A DNA stretch of 64,000 nt from Robiginitomaculum sp. (GCA_021776525.1 JAJFFT010000006.1:558001-622000); one strand, 5' to 3'. Positions 26,187-35,313 are shown, numbered from the stretch's first letter. Notes: generated by a model from the letters alone, not told the origin. Numbers and translations are program-made.

Positions 26187-26543
26187 ATGTACGACGAAGA
26201 TCAGGCCCCGACTGAAAATTTGCGCAATACCAGCATTTTGATTTACGCCCTATATCTGGCCAGTTTGGTTATTCCTTTTGTGTCGATTCTGGGCGTGATT
26301 TTCGCCTATTCCAAGAGAGCAAACGCACCAATTGGACCGCGTAGTCATTTCACCTACCAAATCCATACATTCTGGCTCAGCCTGCTTTATGGGTTGTTTG
26401 TGACGCTATTGTGCTTTGTTCTGATTGGGTTCTTACTGATCCCGGTGCTGGCCATCTGGTTTATTGCCCGCGTTGTTGTCGGTTTGTTGCGGGCTATTGA
26501 TAATCGCCCGATTGATAATCCGCGGTCCTGGATCGCCTGGTAA
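26187..26543 (+). CDS. Small membrane protein (DUF4870-like)
   Basis: This protein has 118 residues and three predicted helices (ILIYALYLASLVIPFVSILG, FWLSLLYGLFVTLLCFVLIG, LLIPVLAIWFIARVVVGLLRA). It ends in DNRPIDNPRSWIAW. It resembles the small transmembrane proteins grouped near DUF4870; function is unknown. The ATG at 26187 is 8 bases after AAGGA; an ATG at 26181 is too close to it. It is divergent from lepB, and its stop is one base from that of the convergent MBL hydrolase. Confidence 0.8.
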   Translation: MYDEDQAPTENLRNTSILIYALYLASLVIPFVSILGVIFAYSKRANAPIGPRSHFTYQIHTFWLSLLYGLFVTLLCFVLIGFLLIPVLAIWFIARVVVGLLRAIDNRPIDNPRSWIAW

Positions 26544-26544
26544 A

Positions 26545-27447
26545 TCAGGACAGGCAAAAAGTGCTGTCCAGCCCCGGTGCACCATCGCAGACAACAAGGT
26601 CGGTTTTGACCATGTGGATAATATGCGCCAGAACAGAAAGACTGGCCGCTGGATGCAGGCGCGGGTCCGTTTCGGCATAAAGGATGCGCACCATGGCTTT
26701 AATCTGGCTTTGCCCGGCTTTGAGCAGACCCAGAATTTGTGCGTTTCTGTTGTTTCGGTGCGCAATATAGGCGCGAATAAATGGATCAGGGTCGCTGATA
26801 CCTGCACCATGGCCTGGCCACAACACGGCAAATTTGCGATCCATGATTTTGTGTAGCGAGTGCATATAATCGCCCATATCCCCATCAGGGGGGATCACTA
26901 CTGACGTCGCCCATCCCATAATATGATCAGCACACATCAGGCCGTTATCTTCAGGCACTGCATAACAGACATGATTCGAAGTATGACCAGGGGTATGAAG
27001 GGCCAATATAGACCAGCCATCACTCTTAAAGAGCTGCTCATCCTGGACACAAATATCGGGCATGAAGTCCACATCATTGGCGGCCTCCATGTCAGCTCCA
27101 TCCAGCGTTTCTTGACAGACGGCGGGTCCAAAACCATAGGTTTGACAGCCAAAATGGCTGGCCAGCCTGTGGGCCATGGGGGAATGGTCGCTGTGCTGGT
27201 GGGTGACAAAAACACGCCCAACCCGTTCTTCTCCAATCGCGCGGATCAAAACCTCGAAATGCTCATCGGTATTGGGACCGGGATCAATGATATCAACCTG
27301 GCCCCTGCCCACCACATAGACATTTGTTCCCCAGGCGGTAAACGGGCCGGGGTTGTTTGCGGTCAGACGGCGCACGCGATCTGATACAGAAACCAGCGTG
27401 CCGTACTGTGGATCAAAGTCCCGAACATAAGGGATGCTGGTTGCCAT
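26545..27447 (-). CDS. MBL-fold metallo-hydrolase (LACTB2/glyoxalase II-like)
   Basis: This metallo-beta-lactamase-fold hydrolase has 300 residues. Metal ligands are visible in VTHQHSDHSPMAHRL (HxHxDH), HTPGHTSNHVCY, LMCADHIMGW and the later GHG. A C-terminal helical segment with ILGLLKAGQSQIKAMVRILYAETDPRL fits the LACTB2 branch. The substrate may be a thioester, a nucleic acid end or another ester, which the sequence does not settle. It lies 29 bases downstream of the ATP-grasp-like gene on the same strand. Confidence 0.9.
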   Translation of the reverse strand: MATSIPYVRDFDPQYGTLVSVSDRVRRLTANNPGPFTAWGTNVYVVGRGQVDIIDPGPNTDEHFEVLIRAIGEERVGRVFVTHQHSDHSPMAHRLASHFGCQTYGFGPAVCQETLDGADMEAANDVDFMPDICVQDEQLFKSDGWSILALHTPGHTSNHVCYAVPEDNGLMCADHIMGWATSVVIPPDGDMGDYMHSLHKIMDRKFAVLWPGHGAGISDPDPFIRAYIAHRNNRNAQILGLLKAGQSQIKAMVRILYAETDPRLHPAASLSVLAHIIHMVKTDLVVCDGAPGLDSTFCLS

Positions 27448-27476
27448 GTGTGTCGCCTGTTAATGCGTTCATATGT

Positions 27477-28451
27477 TTAGGTGTTCATATAATCACGAAA
27501 CGCGCGCGACAAGCGCCGGACCGAACGCACCTGATCGATAAGCCCCAGTGCCGTGGGTGGTCCCATGTCAGTTTTATTGACATCAACCACGTATAAGCGT
27601 CCGTTTTTCCGATCACGCAGGACGTCAATGCCGCCCCAATCGAGCTGCATGGCGCGGCAAAACTGCCCCAGCTTGTCTATTTCTGATGTCGTAAACACCT
27701 GATCAGGCCGTTTGAGCAAAACCCGGTCATTGGTATTTGCAAACCGATAATTGATTGACCGTTGTTTGATGTAGACTAGGGAGATGTGGCCACCAATGGT
27801 TGGCGCCCGGTAGTCCTCGATGAATTGGCCATTGTCAGAATTATCGACCAGATGCTCATAGACCATGCCGGGTTGGCGCGGTGTTGGACAAGTCACGATG
27901 CGGCCGTCATGCGCCCCGTTAATTTCTGATTTCTCAACCGCAGGACCGCTGTGTTGTGTCGGGTCAATGCTGAGCGGGTATCCAAAAACCTCTTGAAAAA
28001 CCTGCGCAACTTTTGATTTAGAAACATCGAGGCAATTGCAATTGAGTTGCCGTAAGGATCGGGCGGCCGGTGATAATGTATCAAGCGGGCAATCATCGCG
28101 GGCTGTAATGTCTTCAAAATAAAAAACCGCGTCGGCTTTTTCGGGGTCTAAGACGATTTTACCGCCTGCAACATGCAGGACCGACCAAATCAGATGCCAC
28201 GGCTGTGGCTGGTGTGGGGTGAAGGCAATGCGGATGGGTTGTGTCGGGCTGAGCCAATTGCCAAGGCGCAAGGCTTGCGTCGCCGTATAATTGGCAAAAC
28301 CGCGCCCAATGGCAATCAGATTTTCAATAGAAAAAGGGATCAACGCCCCCGTTCTGAGCGCTCTCAGGCCACCGCGTTCCAGCGCCAGATCGCCCCACCA
28401 CGGATTTTTAGTGCGCCCGCTGCGCAATGCGTATTCTTTGCTCTGGTTCAT
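27477..28451 (-). CDS. ATP-grasp-like protein, uncharacterised
   Basis: This protein of 324 residues ends in a region like an ATP-grasp fold: LDWGGIDVLRDRKNGRLYVVDVNKTDMGPP, which has the Asp/Asn metal-binding pattern. Upstream, IRFAFTPHQPQPWHLIWSVL-like and KADAVFYFEDIT segments could form the pre-ATP-grasp domain. The glycine-rich ATP loop is not obvious, so activity is uncertain. The ATG at 28451 follows a GAGG site. It may be co-transcribed with the MBL hydrolase. A ligase or peptide-tagging role would be speculation. Confidence 0.7.
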   Translation of the reverse strand: MNQSKEYALRSGRTKNPWWGDLALERGGLRALRTGALIPFSIENLIAIGRGFANYTATQALRLGNWLSPTQPIRIAFTPHQPQPWHLIWSVLHVAGGKIVLDPEKADAVFYFEDITARDDCPLDTLSPAARSLRQLNCNCLDVSKSKVAQVFQEVFGYPLSIDPTQHSGPAVEKSEINGAHDGRIVTCPTPRQPGMVYEHLVDNSDNGQFIEDYRAPTIGGHISLVYIKQRSINYRFANTNDRVLLKRPDQVFTTSEIDKLGQFCRAMQLDWGGIDVLRDRKNGRLYVVDVNKTDMGPPTALGLIDQVRSVRRLSRAFRDYMNT

Positions 28452-28519
28452 TGTTTCGCCCTCATGCACGGCGCAGCCCTTGCGATGCGTTCCCGTAAAA
28501 CAGGAGCAAGTGGCACAAA

Positions 28520-28867
28520 ATGAAACAGGTTGTGAGCAGTCGTGGGTTTAGAATTGTATACAATCTGTTGCTGGGCGGCCTTTTGAGCCTTGTTATTGGG
28601 TCGATCTCGTTGGCCGCGCCAGTGCATAAAGACATCCATAAGGTTCAAGTCTCTGCTTCTCAGAAAATTCCGGTGATGATGCTGTCTCTTCCAGGGCGCG
28701 GCATGTTGCTGAGTGCGCCTGGCGAGATCGCTACAGTGGTTATTGAAAACGGCGCAGGTGGGTCCTGTACGACATACCTGGCGCGCACGGATCGTGCAGG
28801 TGTGCTTGAGGTTCCGGTGGCGCGCACTACGCATTGCCCATCTCCGCGCATTGTGGTGCATCGCTAG
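28520..28867 (+). CDS. Small exported hypothetical protein
   Basis: This protein of 115 residues has an N-terminal signal sequence (NLLLGGLLSLVIGSISLAAP). The short mature domain is beta-rich, with two cysteines (SCTTYLARTDRAG and THCPSPRIVVHR) that could form a disulfide. It is divergent from the ATP-grasp-like gene (68 bases) and converges with the lipoprotein gene at 28871, with 3 bases between stops. No family is recognised. Confidence 0.65.
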   Translation: MKQVVSSRGFRIVYNLLLGGLLSLVIGSISLAAPVHKDIHKVQVSASQKIPVMMLSLPGRGMLLSAPGEIATVVIENGAGGSCTTYLARTDRAGVLEVPVARTTHCPSPRIVVHR

Positions 28868-28870
28868 GGG

Positions 28871-29437
28871 TTACGGTGTCTGGCTATTGGCCAGAGCATT
28901 CAGGCGCTCGCGGTGACGTTCCAGATTGTAACCGGCGCCTTGTGCTGCTGTGATGGTTGCGTCAGGAGATATGGCACCTAATGCACTTTCGGCCATTGCC
29001 CAAATGGTAATGGCACGTGTGCCTGACTGGCAAAAAGAAAGCGTTTTGCCATCCTGCCCGTCCAGCGTTGTTTTCATTTGTGCAAAAACCTCATCGGTAA
29101 TGTGGCCCGCACTAAACGGGATATACTTATAAGCAATACCGGCATTATGGGCGGCTTTTGCCAATTCGGCGCTGGTTGGCTGGTCTGGCCCTCCTTCGCC
29201 GTCCGGGCGGTTGTTGATAATCAAAGTGTAGCCTTGCGCGGCGGCCCTTTTAATGTCGTCAACACTAAGCTGTGGTGCAACTGAAAAATCAGAGGTGACC
29301 ATATGTATTGGTGCGCCCTCGACCTTGGTTTCCTGGGTGCTTTGCGTGTTTTGTCCACAGGCTGCTGTGGTGACGCCAAGGGCAATGAAGATCACAAAGG
29401 TGTTACGGAAGTTTAGTAATGAAAAAAAGCGGCGCAT
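28871..29437 (-). CDS. TIGR01244/DUF442 phosphatase-like lipoprotein
   Basis: This protein has 188 residues. It begins with a lipoprotein signal (FVIFIALGVTTAACGQ) and continues with a dual-specificity-phosphatase/rhodanese-like domain of the DUF442 family: APQLSVDDIKRAAAQGYTLIINNRPDGEG, then the CQSGTRA loop with the catalytic cysteine and arginine. DUF442 domains usually are cytoplasmic or fused to sulfide-oxidation proteins; here it is placed in the envelope. The ATG at 29437 starts the signal peptide and has a GGAAA site. It is divergent from oppB, with an operator-like palindrome between them. Confidence 0.85.
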   Translation of the reverse strand: MRRFFSLLNFRNTFVIFIALGVTTAACGQNTQSTQETKVEGAPIHMVTSDFSVAPQLSVDDIKRAAAQGYTLIINNRPDGEGGPDQPTSAELAKAAHNAGIAYKYIPFSAGHITDEVFAQMKTTLDGQDGKTLSFCQSGTRAITIWAMAESALGAISPDATITAAQGAGYNLERHRERLNALANSQTP

Positions 29438-29488
29438 GGCTGTTTCCAACTTTAAGTTAAACGTGTTGTCATACTGTGGCCTTTCAGA

Positions 29489-29507
29489 CGTGTGTGCGCA
29501 ACACACG
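29489..29507. promoter_or_regulatory. Perfect inverted repeat between the DUF442 gene and oppB
   Basis: CGTGTGT (29489-29495) and ACACACG (29501-29507) form a 7-bp inverted repeat around a 5-base spacer GCGCA. It lies 52 bases from the DUF442 start and about 140 from the oppB start, so it could serve either gene. Dyads of this size are typical of dimeric helix-turn-helix regulators; none is encoded beside it. Confidence 0.4.
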
Positions 29508-29648
29508 GCAGATCACTTCTGGTTGAAATAACAGATAACATTATAAATTGTGGTGTGTTTGCAGTGCCTTGTGCATGGGGATGCGTTGACAGCGTATCAA
29601 CCACATGAAAGGTTCGCGGCTTGGAAAGAAACTCTTTTACGGTGTCAT

Positions 29649-30578
29649 ATGTTTGGATTTTTGGTCCGCCGTTTGCTCGTGGCAATTCCAACGGTTTTCC
29701 TGATTATTTCTCTGGCTTTCTTTTTGATGCACGCGGCGCCCGGCAGCCCGTTTGATCTAGAGCGCCCTATCCCTGAGGCCATCAAAGTTCGTCTGGCAGA
29801 AAAATTTCATATGGACGAACCCATTATCACGCAATTTGGTTATTATCTGAAGGGTTTATCCAAAGGCGATCTTGGACCGTCGATGAAATATAAAGATAAA
29901 ACCGTCAGCAATATCATTGCCGAAGGCTTTCCCGTCAGTGCCACTTTGGGCCTTTCAGCTATGGGGTTGGCGGTTCTTGTTGGCAGCTTGTTGGGCGGCT
30001 TTGCTGCGCTCAGACAAAATCAGGCCGGAGATTATGCAGTGATGGGGCTGGCGATGACCGGGATCAGTATCCCGCCCTTTGTTACCGGCCCGGTTCTGGC
30101 TTTGGTTTTTGGTCTATATTTGGGGTGGTTGCCGACTGCGGGGCTGGATCGCGGGCACCTGACGTTTACGCACTTATTGTTGCCGGTGATTACGCTGTCA
30201 TTGCCGCAAATTGCCATTATTTCGCGCCTGATGCGGGCCAGTATGATTGAGACATTGCGTTCAAACTATATTCGTACAGCTTATGCCAAGGGCCTGCCTG
30301 GTTACGCTGTCATTATCCGCCACGCCCTTCGGGCTGCCGTACTGCCTTTGATCAGCTATCTTGGCCCAGCTACGGCGGCATTGCTCACCGGCTCTATTGT
30401 TGTCGAACAGATTTTTGCGCTACCCGGTATTGGGCGTCAATTTGTGATGGGTGCCTTACAACGCGACTATACCGTGGTTATGGGTGTCGTGATTCTGTAC
30501 GCCACATTGATTATTGCCCTCAATTTGATTGCAGACCTTCTTTATGGGGTTCTCGATCCTAAGGTCAGGTATGATTGA
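29649..30578 (+). CDS. oppB: Peptide ABC transporter permease (OppB type)
   Basis: This inner-membrane permease has 309 residues. It starts MFGFLVRRLLVAIPTVFLII, has six membrane helices, and carries the EAA loop YIRTAYAKGLPGYAVIIRHALR that contacts the ATPase. The start at 29649 gives the family length; the frame upstream to 29550 has no homology. It overlaps oppC by 8 bases. With OppC and the binding protein at 32349 it forms most of an oligopeptide importer, but the OppD/OppF ATPases are not in this window. Confidence 0.93.
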   Translation: MFGFLVRRLLVAIPTVFLIISLAFFLMHAAPGSPFDLERPIPEAIKVRLAEKFHMDEPIITQFGYYLKGLSKGDLGPSMKYKDKTVSNIIAEGFPVSATLGLSAMGLAVLVGSLLGGFAALRQNQAGDYAVMGLAMTGISIPPFVTGPVLALVFGLYLGWLPTAGLDRGHLTFTHLLLPVITLSLPQIAIISRLMRASMIETLRSNYIRTAYAKGLPGYAVIIRHALRAAVLPLISYLGPATAALLTGSIVVEQIFALPGIGRQFVMGALQRDYTVVMGVVILYATLIIALNLIADLLYGVLDPKVRYD

Positions 30579-31509
30579 AATGATCAGTGCTAGTCAAAAT
30601 GCCCGCAAAGAGGCGTTGATGGAAAAGGCCAGCGTGCAGGGGCGCTCCTTGTGGGATGATGCTCGTGCGCGCCTGATGCGCAACCGGGCTGCGGTTGCCG
30701 GCTTTATTGTCCTGATGACCATTACGGCGTTGGCTATCATCGGCCCGTGGGTTTGGCCGCATGAATACGACCATGTCTATAAGTTGAAAGTCGGCATTGC
30801 CCCGACATGGGATGATTTGTTTTTGTTTGGAACCGATTCCCAGGGCCGTGATCTGTTCGTGCGTCTGCTTTTCGGATTGCGTGTGTCATTGGCGGTTGGC
30901 GTGGTTGCAACACTGGTGTCGCTGATCATCGGAGTCATATGGGGGGCAACGGCTGGATATATCGGCGGCAAAGTCGACGAGTTGATGATGCGTGTTGTTG
31001 ATACTCTTTACGCCATGCCGTTTATCTTTTTTGTGATTATCCTCATGGTGGTTTTCAAAGATTTTACCACGGGAAAACCGGCGCTTAATATCTTGCTGAT
31101 TTTTGTGGCTATTGGTGCAGTGGAATGGTTGACCATGGCCCGGATTGTCCGAGGTCAGACGATTGCCCTGAAGCGCAAAGAATTTATCGAGGCTGCCGAG
31201 GCCGCCGGCGTGCGCCCGTTCACCATTATTCGCCGCCACATCGTGCCCAATGTACTTGGCCCTGTTGTGGTTTATGTCACCTTGACCATCCCGTCGGTTA
31301 TTCTGGCTGAGAGCTTTTTGAGTTTTCTGGGGCTTGGTGTTCAAGAGCCGCTGACATCTTTAGGCAAGCTGATTTCCAATGGCGCGCAGGACATGGAAAC
31401 CATGCCCTGGACCTTGATGTTCCCTGCGGTGGCCATGATGGTCACGCTGTTCTGTTTTAACTTTATTGGCGACGGCCTTCGTGACGCCATTGACCCCAAG
31501 GACCGTTAG
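30571..31509 (+). CDS. oppC: Peptide ABC transporter permease (OppC type)
   Basis: This is the second permease, 312 residues long. It has the N-terminal OppC segment (SLWDDARARLMRNRAAVAGF), DSQGRDLFVRLLFGLRVSLAVG, and the EAA loop FIEAAEAAGVRPFTIIRRHIVPN. The ATG at 30571 follows AAGGTCAGGT and overlaps the oppB end, indicating translational coupling. The next plus-strand gene is oppA, but a minus-strand gene lies between them. Confidence 0.93.
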   Translation: MIEMISASQNARKEALMEKASVQGRSLWDDARARLMRNRAAVAGFIVLMTITALAIIGPWVWPHEYDHVYKLKVGIAPTWDDLFLFGTDSQGRDLFVRLLFGLRVSLAVGVVATLVSLIIGVIWGATAGYIGGKVDELMMRVVDTLYAMPFIFFVIILMVVFKDFTTGKPALNILLIFVAIGAVEWLTMARIVRGQTIALKRKEFIEAAEAAGVRPFTIIRRHIVPNVLGPVVVYVTLTIPSVILAESFLSFLGLGVQEPLTSLGKLISNGAQDMETMPWTLMFPAVAMMVTLFCFNFIGDGLRDAIDPKDR

Positions 31510-31531
31510 GTTTGGTGTCTATGGTGCCGTG

Positions 31532-32209
31532 TTATTGGGTGCGGCGCACCCGTGTGGTAATTTTTGAGCCCTCAATAACCATCAGATAACTGCCAAGAGA
31601 TGCTTTTTTGATGTGCACCTTATAGGGCGGTTGACCTCTGAACCTTGGTGCATTCGAGCTTATTTGCTCCCAAACCTGACCGTTGCTTAAATACATTTTC
31701 TTATGGCCGTTTGAGAGCGTTGAGACGCGTTTGACCTCATAGGCCACACGGAGAATTTCACCAGATTTGCTTTTCTTGACGACCGTATTTTCTGTGCCCG
31801 GCTCTGTTTCTGCAAGTGCGTTGACGCGTGGTTTATCAGACTTGGACCAAAACCGCAGTTTTGGCAAAGAGGGGAATTGAAAGCCAAAGGCATCGCGCTC
31901 CAGGCCCTCCATTTGCTTGCCGGTCACGATGGTGAATTTGTTGGCCGCCCGGTCTGCATCCAGAATATCCATGGCCTGATCATAACATGCTGCCTTAACC
32001 TCTGTATCAGCCATTTGCCGGCACTGGCGCAGGCTGGACAGCGGATCATCATTTTCATCCGCGAATGCCGGGGTGCCGGTCAAACTTATCAGGCAACTAA
32101 CGGTTGCGGCAAGCACCAAACCGGTAAACGCATTTTGCGCTGATACGGCTTTATTTTTACCGGTATCAATTTTGACATTACTGAGCGCGTCAGGTGCAAA
32201 ACGGGTCAT
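31532..32209 (-). CDS. Exported hypothetical protein inserted in the opp locus
   Basis: This protein of 225 residues has a long N-region followed by a signal-like segment (GLVLAATVSCLISLTGTPAFA). The mature N-terminus has the LRQCRQMADTEVKAACYD motif, a two-cysteine pattern found in several periplasmic proteins. The C-terminal half includes KMYLSNGQVWEQISSNAPRF and KASLGSYLMVIEGS, a small beta domain that I associate with uncharacterised alphaproteobacterial exported proteins. The ATG has a GGAG site. It lies between oppC and oppA on the opposite strand, 22 bases from the oppC stop. No functional link to peptide import is shown. Confidence 0.72.
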   Translation of the reverse strand: MTRFAPDALSNVKIDTGKNKAVSAQNAFTGLVLAATVSCLISLTGTPAFADENDDPLSSLRQCRQMADTEVKAACYDQAMDILDADRAANKFTIVTGKQMEGLERDAFGFQFPSLPKLRFWSKSDKPRVNALAETEPGTENTVVKKSKSGEILRVAYEVKRVSTLSNGHKKMYLSNGQVWEQISSNAPRFRGQPPYKVHIKKASLGSYLMVIEGSKITTRVRRTQ

Positions 32210-32348
32210 AAAAATACTCCATAAGGGCTTTAATACGGGTGGCCCGACGGTATTTTAACGAGCAGGGCGGTAATGTCGATTGTTAGATGCGTTATATTAA
32301 CTTCTAGCGGTGAAATTGCCTGCAAACATATTCGGGCAGGAGAAAGCC

Positions 32349-33965
32349 ATGACACGTTTTTCACGACTAGTCTTAGGGATGTGCGCCGCCAGCGCGTTGG
32401 TCATCAGTGGTTGTGGTGGCCCTAAAGATACCGAAGATGCAGGTTTGACCTTGCATCGTGGTAATGCTGCGGAACCTTTGTCTTTGGACCCCCATCAGGC
32501 AAACGGCACTTGGGAAAACAATATTATTGGTGATATGTTTGTCGGTCTGTTTACTGAAAATGCGGCTGGTGAGCCAGTTCCCGGCATGGCAGAAAACTGG
32601 CAAACCTCTGAGGATGGAAAAACCTGGATCTTTACGTTGCGCGAGGCCACATGGTCGGATGGGGTGCCGGTAACGGCACAAGACTTTGTGTTTTCTTTGC
32701 GCCGTATTCTCAATCCCGAAACCCTGGCGCAATATGCCTCCTTGCTGTTTGCCATAAAAAATGCGGAAGCCGTCAACAGTGCAAAAATGCCCGTCGAGGC
32801 ATTGGGTGTCCGCGCCATTGATGACCGTACACTCGAAATTTTGCTCGAATACCCGGCGCCATATCTGCCAGGTCTTTTAACCCATTACACCTCTATGCCG
32901 GTTCCTGCTCATGTAGTGAAAGAAAAGGGTTCCGAGTGGATCAAACCGGAAAACATTCAAGTCAACGGGGCTTATAAACTGACGGAATGGCGCACTAACG
33001 ACTATGTGCATTCGGTGAAAAACCCTCTGTTTTTTGACGCCGAAAACGTCTGTCTTAATGAAATATATTATTACCCTACGGTCGATAATAATAGCGCAGA
33101 GCGTCAGGTTCGTGAGGGCAGACTTGATCTGAATACGGATTTTCCTGGGCAAAAACTGGAGTTCCTGAACAAGCAACTGCCCGGTTATGTGCGGGTTCAC
33201 CCTTATTTAGGCACGACTTATTTTTCATTTTATATGAAAAAAGCGCCCTTTGATGACAAACGGGTCCGTAATGCGCTGGCCATGGCGCTGGATCGGGATT
33301 TCATGACATCCGAGATTTTGAAATCCGGCCAGATTCCGGCTTATTCTCTTGTACCACCTGGTGTTGCCAATTACCCAAAAGGCGCAATGGTTCAATGGTC
33401 CGGATTGGGTCTTGAAGAGCGCCGTGCCGAGGCCCGACGGTTGTTGATGGAGGCCGGCTTTGGCCCCGATAATCCACTGAACTTTGAGTATATCTATCGT
33501 AATACCCGCGACAATCCGCGCGTGGCTCCGGCGGTTCAGGCCGATTGGAGCGACATTGCCCCGTGGGTCAATGTGACGATCACCGGCACTGAGACCCAGA
33601 TTTTGTATGCCAATTTACGGTCCGGGGAATTTGAGGTCAGCGACGGTGCCTGGATTGCTGACTACAATGATGCACAAAATTTTCTATATTTGATGGAAAC
33701 CCGCACGGGTGCATTGAATTACAGCCGGTATTCCAACCCCGAATATGACGCACTGGTTGATCGCTCCAACAAGGAATTGGACATGATTAAACGCGCGGCT
33801 TTGATGCAGGAGGCGGAACAGATCATGCTCGATGATATGCCAATTATTCCGATGTGGTATGAAGTTAACCGGGCTCTGGTTGATCCAAAGGTCAGTGGAT
33901 GGGTGGATAACATCGTCGACATTCACAGGTCGCGCTATTTATGCATGGAAGATCCCATAAAATAG
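32349..33965 (+). CDS. oppA: Peptide ABC transporter substrate-binding lipoprotein (OppA type)
   Basis: This SBP family 5 protein has 538 residues. A lipobox (ASALVISGC) is followed by LHRGNAAEPLSLDPHQANG, WSDGVPVTAQDFVFSLRRIL, and DDKRVRNALAMALDRDFM, all typical of OppA. The ATG at 32349 has a GGAGAAAGCC site; the in-frame upstream ATG at 32310 has none. It would capture peptides in the periplasm for OppBC. Separation from oppBC by the opposite-strand gene suggests its own promoter. Confidence 0.93.
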   Translation: MTRFSRLVLGMCAASALVISGCGGPKDTEDAGLTLHRGNAAEPLSLDPHQANGTWENNIIGDMFVGLFTENAAGEPVPGMAENWQTSEDGKTWIFTLREATWSDGVPVTAQDFVFSLRRILNPETLAQYASLLFAIKNAEAVNSAKMPVEALGVRAIDDRTLEILLEYPAPYLPGLLTHYTSMPVPAHVVKEKGSEWIKPENIQVNGAYKLTEWRTNDYVHSVKNPLFFDAENVCLNEIYYYPTVDNNSAERQVREGRLDLNTDFPGQKLEFLNKQLPGYVRVHPYLGTTYFSFYMKKAPFDDKRVRNALAMALDRDFMTSEILKSGQIPAYSLVPPGVANYPKGAMVQWSGLGLEERRAEARRLLMEAGFGPDNPLNFEYIYRNTRDNPRVAPAVQADWSDIAPWVNVTITGTETQILYANLRSGEFEVSDGAWIADYNDAQNFLYLMETRTGALNYSRYSNPEYDALVDRSNKELDMIKRAALMQEAEQIMLDDMPIIPMWYEVNRALVDPKVSGWVDNIVDIHRSRYLCMEDPIK

Positions 33966-34041
33966 CAATCGGCGGCTATGGTTTTGCGGCCCTTTTGACT
34001 TCATGCTAGGGTTTTGACCAAGAGACAGGGTGGGGGAAACA

Positions 34042-35313
34042 GTGCCGGATAAAATATTGCTGGATTCTGCGATTGGAACCTCGGTCGAAGCTGTCGAAGC
34101 GGCGGCATTACTGGATGGCCGGGACGCAAAGCGCAGTGAGAGCCCAGTAAAGGGCACAGTCTGTTCGAACTGCCATACTGCTTTGCGGGGGCGGCATTGC
34201 CATCACTGCGGACAAGTCGCCGATACCTATCACCGCCCAGTCTGGGCCTTGCTCAATGAAATGATCGAGGGTTTTTTCGGGCTTGATGGGCGTTTCTGGA
34301 AAACAGTTCCTTCCTTATTGTTTCGCCCAGGGCAGATCACATCGCGTTATCTAAAAGGTATCCGCCAGCCTTACATGACACCCATTCGTCTATTTTTATT
34401 GTCCAGTCTTTTGTTCTTTTTGGTATTTGCGCTTGCTACTGCGGGCACTAATTTTTTCAATACCGGATTAGACGAAAGCGAAACCAAAGAACGCTTGGAC
34501 GAGGTCAGAGCGGCTCTTGAAGAGGCCAAAGACCAGCCCGATGACGCGGCCGCATTGGGGATAGCGTTGGCGCAAGCCGGTTTGGATAGGGTCGATAGTG
34601 AAACAAAGCCATCACAGTTTACAACGAAAGAAAAAATTGTGTGCGGGTTATGGGAAGAGCTGGTACCAGAGAGCAAGCCAACCGTGCTTTGCCGCTCGAT
34701 AAAGGAAGAAAAAGAACGTAACGCAACAGACAAGGATTCACCTGTTGAGCCTGCGGCTGAAGGTGAAGCAAATGCTCCCGATAAGGCTGATCCAAAACAC
34801 GACGTTGAATGGGGATACGATACGCAAGATGGGTTCTCAGACGACGTAAACATAGCCATTAAAGCCATTCCGCTGGACCTGCGCCGCCATCTGGTGGGCA
34901 ATATCGAAAAAGCAGTAAATGACCCTGCACAATACAAGGCCACATTAAGCCGCTGGGCACCGCGATTGGTGTTTATCCTTGCCCCGGTCTATGGCTTGAT
35001 TTTGGCACTTTCTTTTTTCTGGCGCCGTGATCTTTTTATCTATGACCACATGGTTGTGGCCCTGCACTTTCACGCATTTTTGTTTTTGTTTTTGGTTCTT
35101 CTGGTTCCATTTGGGTATTTGGTCGGGGCCGGGCTCGCTAGCCTGGCCTTCGTCGTGTGGAGCAATTATTATCTCTACCGCGTGATGCGCACCGTCTATG
35201 GTGCCGGGCGCGCTGGTGCTGTGATCAGGGTTATTGCGATTGATTTTTTCTATCAGGTTTTGCTGCTTATCGCATTTGTGGCGCTGCTTTTGCTGGGCAT
35301 TGTTTTTGTTTAA
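34042..35313 (+). CDS. DUF3667 membrane protein with N-terminal zinc ribbon
   Basis: This protein of 423 residues has a zinc-ribbon (CSNCHTALRGRHCHHCGQ, four cysteines) followed by the DUF3667 core WALLNEMIEGFFGLDGRFWKT and SRYLKGIRQPYMTPIRLFLLSS. One membrane segment, a charged acidic linker of about 180 residues, and three C-terminal membrane segments complete it. Function is unknown. The GTG at 34042 is preceded by GGGGGAAACA; a GTG at 34030 is an alternative. Its TAA overlaps the alkB-like stop in a shared TTAA. Confidence 0.87.
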   Translation: MPDKILLDSAIGTSVEAVEAAALLDGRDAKRSESPVKGTVCSNCHTALRGRHCHHCGQVADTYHRPVWALLNEMIEGFFGLDGRFWKTVPSLLFRPGQITSRYLKGIRQPYMTPIRLFLLSSLLFFLVFALATAGTNFFNTGLDESETKERLDEVRAALEEAKDQPDDAAALGIALAQAGLDRVDSETKPSQFTTKEKIVCGLWEELVPESKPTVLCRSIKEEKERNATDKDSPVEPAAEGEANAPDKADPKHDVEWGYDTQDGFSDDVNIAIKAIPLDLRRHLVGNIEKAVNDPAQYKATLSRWAPRLVFILAPVYGLILALSFFWRRDLFIYDHMVVALHFHAFLFLFLVLLVPFGYLVGAGLASLAFVVWSNYYLYRVMRTVYGAGRAGAVIRVIAIDFFYQVLLLIAFVALLLLGIVFV

